A DNA stretch of 42,651 nucleotides from an uncultured Peptococcaceae bacterium (GCA_910585405.1 CAJUDO010000025.1:1-42651), one strand, 5' to 3'. Shown: positions 31,709-38,537, numbered from the stretch's first letter. Numbers and translations: made by a program. The notes: generated from the sequence alone by a model not told the origin.

Positions 31709-32432
31709 TGGATCTACCCTCTAATCTGTCGCAGATAATGTTGACCTCTTTTTCTGTCAAATCTTTCACGCTTTCTTTTTTAAACATCTTTTTAATAAAG
31801 ATGTGGATAGAGTTCTCATCCTGCCCAGCCCGCCCGGCTATCGCCCACATACGCTTTAATTGCCCATCTGATGGCTTCTTGTCCGCTTGCTGCTGAGTAG
31901 TAGGCTCTTTTTCTGCAGATTGACCTTTCTTGCCAAAGGAATAGACTTCTTTTTTAGTCTTTGCACTGGCAATGGTAAGCAGCGTAATCTCTCCACATTC
32001 AACCTCCATTGCTGTTACACAAAATTTTTCCCTGGTCGTCCAGCGTCCCTTATCTTGTGACATGTTTATTTTGTCTGCGGAAATCCAAATAAACGGCGCC
32101 GTATAAAGCTCACGACCGATGCCCCAGTTCACACAAGCACGTTTGAAACTATCGCTGGCCTGCCCTTTTTCCTTTTCTGTGTAACTCTCAACTCCAACGT
32201 CTTGCTTAGATATCCACGTTTTCTTCTCGTCGTCCCAAATCGAAACGGTGCAAAAAAGATTGCCGTTAACCACATCATGCTTCCTCTGCCAGTTCTCAGC
32301 GCCTACCGTTTCATCAAGAATCTTCATATCGCATCTTGCATCTTTGTAGAGCAAAAGAGAAACGCCCTTATCACTACACGTTGCTACACGGCACTCTACC
32401 TCCGCAGCCGTAAGACTTCTAAACGGTTTCAT
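31701..32432 (-). CDS. Rad52/Sak-like single-strand annealing protein
   Basis: 243 residues. The N-terminal 150 residues follow the Rad52/22 pattern: VGAENWQRKHDVV, CTVSIWDDEKKTW, then SDSFKRACVNWGIGRELY. These recombinases anneal complementary ssDNA coated by SSB and drive phage recombination. The C-terminal 60 residues (QLKRMWAIAGRAGQDENSIH) form a separate helical domain that may contact SSB or other partners. Overlaps both neighbours in the early operon. Confidence 0.85.
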   Translation of the reverse strand: MKPFRSLTAAEVECRVATCSDKGVSLLLYKDARCDMKILDETVGAENWQRKHDVVNGNLFCTVSIWDDEKKTWISKQDVGVESYTEKEKGQASDSFKRACVNWGIGRELYTAPFIWISADKINMSQDKGRWTTREKFCVTAMEVECGEITLLTIASAKTKKEVYSFGKKGQSAEKEPTTQQQADKKPSDGQLKRMWAIAGRAGQDENSIHIFIKKMFKKESVKDLTEKEVNIICDRLEGRSNG

Positions 32433-32991
32433 CTTTTACACCACGCTCTATCACTCTACTGGCCCACATATCAGCAAAATGCAGAATCATATACAGCGGC
32501 GTCTCATTGCCCTGTATTTCATACTTAAACGGACCATATAAGCCATTATGCATGAGAATTGCATACTGTTCTTCTTCAGTAAGCTCAATGTATTTGCTGG
32601 CGATTATAACGCTTCTTACCTCGTGGTCTGTTGGCAGCAGCTCTTTATTTCGCTCAAACGGTTTCGATTCAGACTGCTTACCGCTTTTCAAGATATTCTT
32701 CACGTACTCCGCCTTACCGAATTGACCACACTTGCCCAAATCGTGCAACAGTGAGCAAATAACAATACTTTCATGTCTGCAAGGATAGCACAACGCATCA
32801 TTTATCAGCATCGCCTGTTTTAACACATTTAAGCTGTGCTCCGCCAATCCCCCAGACTTTGCCGCATGATAACCAGTGGAAGCAGGAGTTTCAAAGAAGC
32901 CTATCTGCTCCATATGAGCAATCAACTCACGAGTGCCACCGCGTCCTGCCTCTTCCAAATAAGCATAAATTTCTGCTTTTACGTCAATCAT
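32419..32991 (-). CDS. HD-domain phosphohydrolase
   Basis: 190 residues. Metal ligands visible as H in GGLAEHSLNV, the HD pair in CSLLHDLGKCG, H in AILMHNGLYG and D in LHFADMWASR: a complete HD hydrolase core. The family cleaves nucleotides or phosphodiesters; in phages it may adjust nucleotide pools. Substrate not predictable here. Start at 32991 in an ATGA overlap with GGAGG upstream. Confidence 0.85.
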   Translation of the reverse strand: MIDVKAEIYAYLEEAGRGGTRELIAHMEQIGFFETPASTGYHAAKSGGLAEHSLNVLKQAMLINDALCYPCRHESIVICSLLHDLGKCGQFGKAEYVKNILKSGKQSESKPFERNKELLPTDHEVRSVIIASKYIELTEEEQYAILMHNGLYGPFKYEIQGNETPLYMILHFADMWASRVIERGVKDETV

Positions 32992-33200
32992 TGTGCGCAC
33001 ACCTCCTGATAGGCTTCATTGGCAATGCTCAAAATTTCCGCTGTAGAAATACTGCCGCTATCGTTGCTAGCTGCAAAAATGCAAGCAATCTTATCACTGC
33101 ACAAAGTTGCTGTGCACAAATCTTTTACAGTTTCGATTTTCTCAATCCCATCGAATTTAAATAAAATCTCCTTAAACAGCATTTTCAAAATCTCATTCAT
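32988..33200 (-). CDS. Hypothetical early protein
   Basis: 70 residues, helical (MNEILKMLFKEILFKFDGIE), with a polar second half. No family recognised. Overlaps neighbours by 4 and 8 bases in the early operon. Confidence 0.65.
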   Translation of the reverse strand: MNEILKMLFKEILFKFDGIEKIETVKDLCTATLCSDKIACIFAASNDSGSISTAEILSIANEAYQEVCAQ

Positions 33201-33447
33201 TACCGACTTCCCCCTCTAATCCTTCCAGATATTCCACTGTATCCCGCAGAACTTCCGCCTCTTTGCGGCATAATTTATAGCTCATCATATCCAGCGCCGC
33301 TGCCAGCTCTGCCAAGTCGGCCAATTCTGCGCCCCGCTCACTGTCCAACGCCGCCACGGCCTGCTGCAGATACTCCCGCAGAATCTCATTCTGTTCTCTT
33401 GCTGCCATCACACGCAGCTGGCCAACCAGTACATTTGCATTTTTCAT
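33193..33447 (-). CDS. Hypothetical helical early protein
   Basis: 84 residues, entirely helical with acidic Ala/Glu/Leu-rich heptads (LADLAELAAALDMM). Probably a coiled-coil protein. Its ribosome site (GGAG) lies under a divergent plus-strand promoter (33448-33476) for a candidate small RNA, so transcription of that RNA could affect its expression. Confidence 0.65.
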   Translation of the reverse strand: MKNANVLVGQLRVMAAREQNEILREYLQQAVAALDSERGAELADLAELAAALDMMSYKLCRKEAEVLRDTVEYLEGLEGEVGNE

Positions 33448-33476
33448 TTGACATTCTCTCCTTTTTCATTTACAAT
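33448..33476 (+). promoter_or_regulatory. Promoter of candidate small RNA
   Basis: TTGACA (33448-33453), 17-base spacer, TACAAT (33471-33476). Eleven of twelve box positions match consensus, on the strand opposite to all nearby genes. Confidence 0.65.
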
Positions 33477-33482
33477 TTAATT

Positions 33483-33536
33483 GAGTATTTGCTATTGCCC
33501 CTTGCTAGAGTTCCTGCTCTGCTGGGGCATTTTTTG
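33483..33536 (+). ncRNA. Candidate short RNA ending in an intrinsic terminator
   Basis: About 54 nt from the promoter above to a terminator: TGCCCC (33496-33501) with GGGGCA (33524-33529) and an inner AGAG/CTCT pair, followed by TTTTTT on the plus strand. The T run lies only on this strand, so the hairpin is not a terminator for the leftward operon. Confidence 0.5.
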
Positions 33537-33549
33537 TGTCATTTTGTGC

Positions 33550-33732
33550 TTATCTGCCGTCTTTCTCACCACCTTCCCACCAATCTGTTTGCATAAAGCT
33601 CCATATCATCAGCACACACGCCGGTACCAGCACTATGGCAGCCTGTCCAAGCGATAGAGCATTACCTTCCAGTGCCATTGCTGCCAATATTGTGGCTGCT
33701 AGGCTGGCTATAAATAATGGTTTAGGATTCAT
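33550..33732 (-). CDS. Small two-helix membrane protein
   Basis: 60 residues with two hydrophobic segments (LFIASLAATILAAMALEG and AAIVLVPACVLMIWSF) and a charged tail. Overlaps the upstream 42-residue gene by ATGA. Early-operon membrane protein of unknown role; superinfection or host-takeover functions are possible. Confidence 0.7.
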   Translation of the reverse strand: MNPKPLFIASLAATILAAMALEGNALSLGQAAIVLVPACVLMIWSFMQTDWWEGGEKDGR

Positions 33733-33857
33733 TTGCTTTCACGCTCCTTATAACAAGCCAACTTCTCTCCCTTGCCTAAGCATTTCATTAGCTGCACGGG
33801 GTATTCTTTTTGACAGACGATTCTGCCATCTTTAATCACTCCATATTTACAGGTCAT
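33729..33857 (-). CDS. Small four-Cys protein
   Basis: 42 residues: MTCKYGVIKDGRIVCQKEYP, then CLGKGEKLACYKERESK. Four Cys at 4, 15, 26 and 35 could form one zinc site. Excellent ribosome site (AAGGAGG), ATGA overlap with the next gene. No family recognised. Confidence 0.7.
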   Translation of the reverse strand: MTCKYGVIKDGRIVCQKEYPVQLMKCLGKGEKLACYKERESK

Positions 33858-33890
33858 TTTGCGCCTCCTTGCTTGTCCACCCCCAGCCGC

Positions 33891-34043
33891 TTACGCGCGG
33901 CCTTCTCTTTTTTTTGCTAAAACTTCAAACATTCTGCCAATTTCCTGGCACTTTTCTTTCTCTTCTTCCGGTGTCAAATCCAGCGAACTGCTAATCACCT
34001 TCATACCGGTTTTTTCATTGATGTACTCAGCACAAACGCCCAT
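33891..34043 (-). CDS. Small early protein
   Basis: 50 residues from the ATG at 34043 (MGVCAEYINEKTGMKVISSS), where GGAGG stands 8 bases upstream; a longer frame to 34103 has no usable site. Charged helical C-terminus. No family recognised. Confidence 0.65.
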   Translation of the reverse strand: MGVCAEYINEKTGMKVISSSLDLTPEEEKEKCQEIGRMFEVLAKKREGRA

Positions 34044-34102
34044 GTAAATCACCTCCGTTAAATGTATGATTTTATCTGTATGTCCTATGTCTAAACATTT
34101 CA

Positions 34103-34154
34103 CCCCCCTATGCGTCTTTCACCGCCTCATGCTATAATAAGCATGGAAGGAGGT
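34103..34154 (+). promoter_or_regulatory. Duplicated promoter and ribosome-site cassette, copy 1
   Basis: Contains CCCCCCTATGCGTCTTTCAC, the extended -10 TGCTATAAT (TATAAT 34133-34138) set in the inverted repeat CATGC/GCATG, and AAGGAGGTGA. About 50 of 54 bases are identical to copy 2 (34756-34809). It drives the plus-strand gene at 34162-34353 against the surrounding operon. Confidence 0.75.
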
Positions 34155-34161
34155 GATTGTA

Positions 34162-34353
34162 ATGCTAACAGATGAAGAAAAAGAAATATCTTCATTAACC
34201 TTACTGTATTTGTCTCACCAAGACTTAACAGACACCACTCCGGAAAGTCTAGCTGACAAATACGCAAGCGCATTCAGAACTATCGAATACGCCCTTAATC
34301 AAACAACTTTAGGACGTATTAGAGAAGCTACTAAAACTTCTCACAAAAAATAG
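34162..34353 (+). CDS. Small protein expressed from a duplicated promoter (A)
   Basis: 63 residues, MLTDEEKEISSLTLLYLSHQ, helical and acidic with a basic end (TKTSHKK). ATG 8 bases after GGAGG. It runs against the early operon and overlaps the convergent gene at 34331-34537 by 23 bases. No family recognised. Its own promoter suggests expression outside the lytic programme. Confidence 0.7.
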   Translation: MLTDEEKEISSLTLLYLSHQDLTDTTPESLADKYASAFRTIEYALNQTTLGRIREATKTSHKK

Positions 34354-34537
34354 CTTGTTGTAATGCGTATTCGCATCTGCGAAGGATTGAGGTTGCTAAA
34401 ACGATACTGTATCCGCCCAAATGGTGCAGTATCTGCTCTGCAACTTCAATTTCCTCTGGTTCAAAAAGCTGCGTCCTGCTTCCGTACACCTTTCCTTGTT
34501 CGTTCACGCCTACATAATACATATCTGTTAAATCCAT
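34331..34537 (-). CDS. Small early protein, convergent with gene A
   Basis: 68 residues from the ATG at 34537 (AGGGG upstream): MDLTDMYYVGVNEQGKVYGS, then a helical half with RRCEYALQQAIF. No family recognised. Tail-to-tail 23-base overlap with 34162-34353. Confidence 0.6.
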   Translation of the reverse strand: MDLTDMYYVGVNEQGKVYGSRTQLFEPEEIEVAEQILHHLGGYSIVLATSILRRCEYALQQAIFCEKF

Positions 34538-34553
34538 CTTCTCACCCCTGTAA

Positions 34554-34748
34554 TCACATTGAAACATCCATATACTTTTGTCTGAAATACCTCAGTACAA
34601 TAATTGCCATAGCGCAGACGACCATATCAATCAGCGGATTATTGTTCTGCATAATACTTCTTACAGCGGATATTACAAACATAATTGCGAAAATAGTTGA
34701 TGTAATATCAGTTGCCTTCTCCAGAATTCTTATTGCTTTTAACTGCAT
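34554..34748 (-). CDS. Small membrane protein
   Basis: 64 residues with two hydrophobic segments (STIFAIMFVISAVRSI and LIDMVVCAMAIIVLRYF). Its ribosome site GGGGGGAG is the complement of the C-run in the promoter cassette copy 2, so one sequence serves both strands. Role unknown. Confidence 0.6.
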   Translation of the reverse strand: MQLKAIRILEKATDITSTIFAIMFVISAVRSIMQNNNPLIDMVVCAMAIIVLRYFRQKYMDVSM

Positions 34749-34755
34749 CCTCTCT

Positions 34756-34809
34756 CCCCCCTATGCGTCTTTCACCGCCCTGTGCTATAATAAGCATGAA
34801 AGGAGGTGA
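34756..34809 (+). promoter_or_regulatory. Duplicated promoter and ribosome-site cassette, copy 2
   Basis: Same elements as copy 1: C-run, TATGCGTCTTTCACCGCC, extended -10 TGCTATAAT (TATAAT 34786-34791), AAGCATG and AAAGGAGGTGA. A third, partial copy (CACCCCCTATGCGTCTTT) lies at 35139-35156 over the end of the Cro-like gene. Confidence 0.75.
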
Positions 34810-34814
34810 ATATC

Positions 34815-34979
34815 ATGTCTGCCACTTACCCTACGCAGATTTGCCCGTTTATGAGCTCTAACGGGTCGAACAAGTATTGCGATACTCAATGCACACTTCT
34901 TATGGATTATAACGGTTATAAGGATTGCGCCATAAACATAATCGCAACAGAGCTTTCTAAGCAGAAAAATCAGAAATAA
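34815..34979 (+). CDS. Small Cys-rich protein expressed from a duplicated promoter (B)
   Basis: 54 residues: MSATYPTQICPFMSSNGSNK, then YCDTQCTLLMDYNGYKDCAI. Four Cys in a C-x12-C-x3-C-x10-C-like spacing suggest a zinc site. Strong ribosome site. Overlaps the convergent gene at 34957-35133 by 23 bases. No family recognised. Confidence 0.7.
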   Translation: MSATYPTQICPFMSSNGSNKYCDTQCTLLMDYNGYKDCAINIIATELSKQKNQK

Positions 34980-35133
34980 CTGCAAAATTCAGAGCATCCT
35001 TTGCCGAATCAAGCACATCCAATGCTTCCAGCAGGCAAAGGTTGTTTTGTGTAAACAGTGTTATTATCTCTTTCACTATTTCTCCATTTTTGTATCTGGA
35101 ATAATCCAACCTTAATTTTTGCTCCCTCTCCAC
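34957..35133 (-). CDS. Small early protein, convergent with gene B
   Basis: 58 residues from a GTG with GGGGG 7 bases upstream: MEREQKLRLDYSRYKNGEIV, then a helical tail EALDVLDSAKDALNF. Second gene of the rightmost early operon, 11 bases after the Cro-like stop. No family recognised. Confidence 0.65.
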   Translation of the reverse strand: MEREQKLRLDYSRYKNGEIVKEIITLFTQNNLCLLEALDVLDSAKDALNFAVISDFSA

Positions 35134-35144
35134 TCTCTCACCCC

Positions 35145-35333
35145 CTATGCGTCTTTGAATAAGTCATCGATACTACAGCCGAGAACCTTCGCTATGCGTG
35201 GCAGCTTGTCGGCTGTCGGCATAACTTCGCCTGATTCCCACATTGCAATCGTTGACTGGCGAACCCCAAGCTGTTTTGCAAGTTCGCATTGCGTCAGGTT
35301 GCATTCTTTTCTTAATCTTATCAATCCTTTCAA
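35145..35333 (-). CDS. Cro-like XRE repressor, first gene of the early operon
   Basis: 62 residues, a bare helix-turn-helix of the XRE family: LIRLRKECNLTQCELAKQLG, then VRQSTIAMWESGEVMPTADK. TTG start with GGATGG upstream. Divergent from the CI-like gene and transcribed from the promoter at 35381-35409. As in lambda, it would shut off the lysogeny promoter during lytic growth. Confidence 0.88.
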   Translation of the reverse strand: MKGLIRLRKECNLTQCELAKQLGVRQSTIAMWESGEVMPTADKLPRIAKVLGCSIDDLFKDA

Positions 35334-35380
35334 AATATCACCATCCTTAATATTTTTCTTTTCAAATATTAACTAACTTG

Positions 35381-35409
35381 ATATTAGCATAGTGCGCCCT
35401 GTAAGTCAA
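35381..35409 (-). promoter_or_regulatory. Early lytic promoter
   Basis: Minus-strand TTGACT (35404-35409), 17-base spacer, TAATAT (35381-35386). Overlaps one of the TTGATAT motifs shared with the operator region. Confidence 0.7.
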
Positions 35410-35442
35410 GCAGGAATATTTATTTTCTTGATATTTATTTTC

Positions 35443-35471
35443 TTGATATATCAGTATATCTGATATAAAAT
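35443..35471 (+). promoter_or_regulatory. Lysogeny promoter with operator
   Basis: TTGATA (35443-35448), 17-base spacer, TAAAAT (35466-35471). A perfect 8-base inverted repeat, TATATCAG at 35447-35454 and CTGATATA at 35460-35467, lies between the boxes. TTGATAT also occurs near 35379 and 35428. Repressor binding here would give autoregulation and switch control. Confidence 0.7.
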
Positions 35472-35496
35472 AGAAGAAACACTTGGAGGTGACATT

Positions 35497-35940
35497 ATGA
35501 ATCGAATAAAAGAATTACGGAAAAAATTCGGTATCAAACAAATAGATTTATGTAAGCAACTCGGTGTTGTTCAGGGTACCTTATCTGGATGGGAAAACAA
35601 TAAATATGAACCAGATTTGGGCTCCTTAACAAAAATGGCAGAAATATTTGATGTATCAGTAGATTATCTCCTAGGCGTATCTGACATTGAAGGTGGCAAA
35701 AATGTTGTCAATCTCACACCAAAAGATGAACGCAACATCCAAAAAGAATTAGAAAAAATGATGGATGACCTGGACAGTGGTCAAAGTGGACCATCATTCT
35801 ATGGAGGAGATATGGAATTGACCGACTATGACAGGGAGGTACTGAAAGGCTCATTGGAACAAGCATTGCGTATTATAAAACTAAAAAATAAAGAAACCTA
35901 CACACCACATAAGTATCGTAAAAACACTGACGCTGAGTAG
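35497..35940 (+). CDS. CI-like prophage repressor
   Basis: 147 residues. N-terminal XRE helix-turn-helix (IKELRKKFGIKQIDLCKQLG, then GTLSGWENNKYEPD, residues about 3-42), followed by a linker and an acidic helical C-terminus rather than a LexA-type protease domain. Self-cleavage is therefore unlikely, and the ImmA-like protease encoded next is the probable inducer. GGAGGTG precedes the ATG. Confidence 0.88.
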   Translation: MNRIKELRKKFGIKQIDLCKQLGVVQGTLSGWENNKYEPDLGSLTKMAEIFDVSVDYLLGVSDIEGGKNVVNLTPKDERNIQKELEKMMDDLDSGQSGPSFYGGDMELTDYDREVLKGSLEQALRIIKLKNKETYTPHKYRKNTDAE

Positions 35941-35949
35941 GTGATTATA

Positions 35950-36378
35950 TTGAATCCACTAAAACTTGCAAAATTTATAAAACGAAAATTCGGTCAGAAT
36001 GTCGATATTTACCAAGTGATTGAGTATTTCGGCATAATATTACTAGAAGTTGATACTGAAAAATTCTTAGGTGGATATCGTCTTATTGAGCGTCGCAGAA
36101 TTATTCAGATAAATCAAAATCTTGACGAACATTTAAAACTCTGCGTCCTCTGGCATGAAGTGGGACACGCTCTTTGCCACCGAACAATTAATTGTTATTA
36201 CATGGTCAATAAGACGAGACTAAGAACTAGTATGTATGAAGTAGAAGCTGAACAGTTCGCCGCTGAAATGCTGCTGCCAGAACATATAGACGAGGAAATG
36301 TATGGCAGAACCGCAAAGGAGATTGCAGCTTATTATGGAGTTACAAAAAATTTAGTAGAAATAAAATGGAGGAAATAA
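35950..36378 (+). CDS. ImmA/IrrE-family metallopeptidase
   Basis: 142 residues. Zinc motif HEVGH at 69-73 with a downstream YEVEAEQFAAEMLLPE that supplies the third ligand. In ICEBs1 and several phages ImmA cleaves the adjacent repressor on DNA damage or signalling (known). Start chosen at the TTG 35950 with AGGTG upstream; a GTG at 35941, right after the repressor stop, is the alternative. Confidence 0.9.
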   Translation: MNPLKLAKFIKRKFGQNVDIYQVIEYFGIILLEVDTEKFLGGYRLIERRRIIQINQNLDEHLKLCVLWHEVGHALCHRTINCYYMVNKTRLRTSMYEVEAEQFAAEMLLPEHIDEEMYGRTAKEIAAYYGVTKNLVEIKWRK

Positions 36379-36379
36379 T

Positions 36380-36892
36380 ATGGACTGGACTTTAATTATC
36401 GGCATCATTATTCCCGTTACATTACTCGCATTATTCATTAGCGCAATGCTACCGTCCAAAGAGCAAAGAGCATATAAAAAGCAAAAAAAATTTCCTATGG
36501 AATGTGTAAACTGCAAACAAGCGAAAACATATCTTGATGTCTCAGTCGGACTATATTCTGATTATGAAAAAGGGATTGTAACCGGTTTTTCGGAACGAGT
36601 GCCGACATACTGTTACATGATGAAAAAACCGATAAATAGTAGAAAACAACATTGCCAAATACCAATGCACAACAATAATTCTATAAACGAAGCATTTATG
36701 AGAGATAACATTATAAAAAATCACCAGCCTGCAATAGATGTTAGAACTGAACCGGTTTTCATTTCTCTATCAGGCAGAAAATATCATACTGCAGAATGTA
36801 CACAGATTAAAGGCAAAAAGTACATGACAACCGTAGGAAATGCTTGCTCAAAAGGTTATTTTCCCTGCTCCAAATGCCACCCACCGCAGTAA
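36380..36892 (+). CDS. Membrane-anchored zinc-binding protein of the lysogeny operon
   Basis: 170 residues. One N-terminal membrane helix (LIIGIIIPVTLLALFISAML), then a basic stretch, CVNCKQAK knuckle, and a C-terminal Ada-like metal site (YHTAECTQIKGK ... ACSKGYFPCSKCHPPQ) as seen in some secreted nucleases and DNA-repair proteins. It begins 1 base after the ImmA-like stop, so it is expressed in the prophage. Superinfection exclusion is a reasonable guess for a membrane protein here, but not shown. Confidence 0.7.
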   Translation: MDWTLIIGIIIPVTLLALFISAMLPSKEQRAYKKQKKFPMECVNCKQAKTYLDVSVGLYSDYEKGIVTGFSERVPTYCYMMKKPINSRKQHCQIPMHNNNSINEAFMRDNIIKNHQPAIDVRTEPVFISLSGRKYHTAECTQIKGKKYMTTVGNACSKGYFPCSKCHPPQ

Positions 36893-37008
36893 CCATTTTC
36901 GTAAGGCCATGAAAATAGTGTAGCAGTTATCAAAATTTAGCTGCAACCTACCGAGTACCACTCGAATTAGTTATGATGAAATGGGGAAAGTGAAAGGAGA
37001 AAAGAACT

Positions 37009-37290
37009 ATGCCTGAAAAAGATTATTATGAAGAAACCTTTAAAACAAAAAAATGCTTAAAATGTGGCTATACTACCGACCCTGAGGATGATGAAGAATT
37101 ATATTGTTCTGCTTGCGGGGCCCCACTAATTAATAGATGCTCTGATTACACTTGCGGAATTACTCTTCAACCAACCGCAGCCTACTGTAAAAAGTGTGGA
37201 GCTGAGTCGATATTTCTTAATTGGGGACTAGTATCTAGCAAAAATTCAGATGCTCCAGTCATATTTGATGAAAAAGATCTCCCTTTTTAG
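37009..37290 (+). CDS. Double zinc-ribbon protein with SSB-like C-terminal tip
   Basis: 93 residues. Two CxxC pairs (CLKCGY, CSACGAP) and a second set (CSDYTCG, CKKCGAE) give two zinc ribbons. The last residues, VIFDEKDLPF, closely match the acidic tip of the phage SSB (VMFDDNDLPF at 30778), the peptide that docks SSB partners. AAAGGAG precedes the ATG. It is followed 14 bases later by the DUF3800 gene. The 116-base gap before it has two short inverted repeats but no clear promoter. Confidence 0.78.
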   Translation: MPEKDYYEETFKTKKCLKCGYTTDPEDDEELYCSACGAPLINRCSDYTCGITLQPTAAYCKKCGAESIFLNWGLVSSKNSDAPVIFDEKDLPF

Positions 37291-37304
37291 AGAGGTGCAT
37301 ATAA

Positions 37305-38090
37305 ATGTATCTCTTATATATTGACGATGCCGGGACCATTGATTTGAAGAAAGATGAATCATGTGCCCTCACAGGGGGAAATACTCGTTTCTTCGTTCTT
37401 GGTGCTATTTTAATTAAAGCAAATGAATTAAACAAAGTTGAGCCGATATTTCAAAATTTAAAAATAAAATGTCTATCTGACGAATTTGCAGAATTAAAAC
37501 ATAGCCAAAGTAAAAAGCTCAATTGTATAAATTCTTGTCAAAAAGAAACTATTGATAAAGATTGTCATAAAAAAATAGTTGCAACACAAATCGCTGCAAC
37601 TGATTGCGTTACTTTTGCAATTACCATTGATAAATATAGTCTTTATCAAAAAAAGAGTATATCAAATAAAGACGATATATACAAAATATGCTTTGAAACA
37701 CTCCTTTCATATGTAGATCTTTTTATGTATGAAAACAAGATATCAGAAAGTACAATATGCTTTATCGATCATAAAAATGATGGAACCGCCAAAGATGATA
37801 TGATTTATAAAAAATATCAAGAAGTAACTCACAACCCTAAAGTATTTCGCTCTTTCAAAAATAAAATTTTTTCTCCGACTATCAATATTGTAAATTCTAG
37901 ATATACTTTAGGTTGCCAATTAGCTGATTTTGTGGCAGGCTCAACTTGGAAAGCTTTAGAAACATTTTACGGAGTTTCACATAATGAAAATGCTCCGGAA
38001 TTTAAAAAAGCGGTCGCAGTATTCAATCTCATTCGGGAGAAAAAATTTGAAAGTATTACATACGGGGATAGTTTTAAACTACTTCATTAA
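37305..38090 (+). CDS. DUF3800 protein, candidate defence effector
   Basis: 261 residues. DUF3800 landmarks: N-terminal YIDDAG with D7 and D8, the central CFIDHKNDG and the C-terminal LGCQLADFVAGS; these acidic residues fit an RNase H-like nuclease core. Genes of this family are frequent in mobile elements and defence islands, but their activity is largely unknown. It forms a pair with the zinc-ribbon gene, is A+T-rich compared with late genes, and lies in the lysogeny-expressed segment. Confidence 0.8.
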   Translation: MYLLYIDDAGTIDLKKDESCALTGGNTRFFVLGAILIKANELNKVEPIFQNLKIKCLSDEFAELKHSQSKKLNCINSCQKETIDKDCHKKIVATQIAATDCVTFAITIDKYSLYQKKSISNKDDIYKICFETLLSYVDLFMYENKISESTICFIDHKNDGTAKDDMIYKKYQEVTHNPKVFRSFKNKIFSPTINIVNSRYTLGCQLADFVAGSTWKALETFYGVSHNENAPEFKKAVAVFNLIREKKFESITYGDSFKLLH

Positions 38091-38180
38091 AAAAATAGGG
38101 CAAAGGTAGGCTACGTGAAATAGCCGTTCTAAATTGCCCTCTGGCAACGACCCTGCCCTTTTAAAGTATATTACTTTCTA
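38089..38180 (-). ncRNA. Candidate structured small RNA 1
   Basis: Minus-strand promoter TTGCAC (38209-38214), 17-base spacer, TATATT (38186-38191) with extended TG. The RNA of about 90 nt can fold as a three-way junction: outer AGGGCA/TGCCCT (38154-38159 with 38097-38102), hairpin TTGCC/GGCAA and hairpin GGCTA/TAGCC, then seven T residues. The same outer arm can instead pair inside (38135-38140). It is antisense to the 3' end of the DUF3800 transcript, for which the hairpin may also be a terminator. Family not recognised. Confidence 0.55.
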
Positions 38181-38288
38181 TAAATAATATACCATAACAT
38201 CGTAGGAAGTGCAATAAGCATTTTCGTGCCCTCACAAAGATGATGTAAGGAAAAAACTAATTGGTAATACGTAAAGGAGTGTGATGTT

Positions 38289-38525
38289 TTGGAAATTCGG
38301 TATAGCAAACAAGCTTCAAAATTCTTGCAAAAACAGTCTAAACAAACACAAATCAGAATTATTAAAGCAATAAATAAATTACCTGCCGGTGATGTAAAAA
38401 GAATGCAGGGGAAAACTAACTATTATCGCCTAAGAGTTGGCGATTATCGTATTATCTTCACACATAATAATATTGTTTTACTAATAGAAAAAATCGGTAA
38501 CCGCGGAGAAGTTTATAAAGATTAG
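38289..38525 (+). CDS. RelE/ParE-family toxin
   Basis: 78 residues, TTG start after GGAG. RelE-fold pattern: MEIRYSKQASKFLQKQSKQT, then INKLPAGDVKRMQGK, NYYRLRVGDYRIIFT and a final strand VLLIEKIGNRGEVYK. It cleaves mRNA on the ribosome or poisons gyrase, depending on subfamily. The toxin gene comes first, before its antitoxin, as in HigBA-like modules. Confidence 0.88.
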   Translation: MEIRYSKQASKFLQKQSKQTQIRIIKAINKLPAGDVKRMQGKTNYYRLRVGDYRIIFTHNNIVLLIEKIGNRGEVYKD

Positions 38526-38537
38526 GAGGTTTTGCTA

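Noticed and set aside
33891..34103. Longer start for the gene at 33891-34043
   Set aside because: The upstream GTG has no correctly spaced ribosome site and would run through the promoter region; the ATG at 34043 follows GGAGG.
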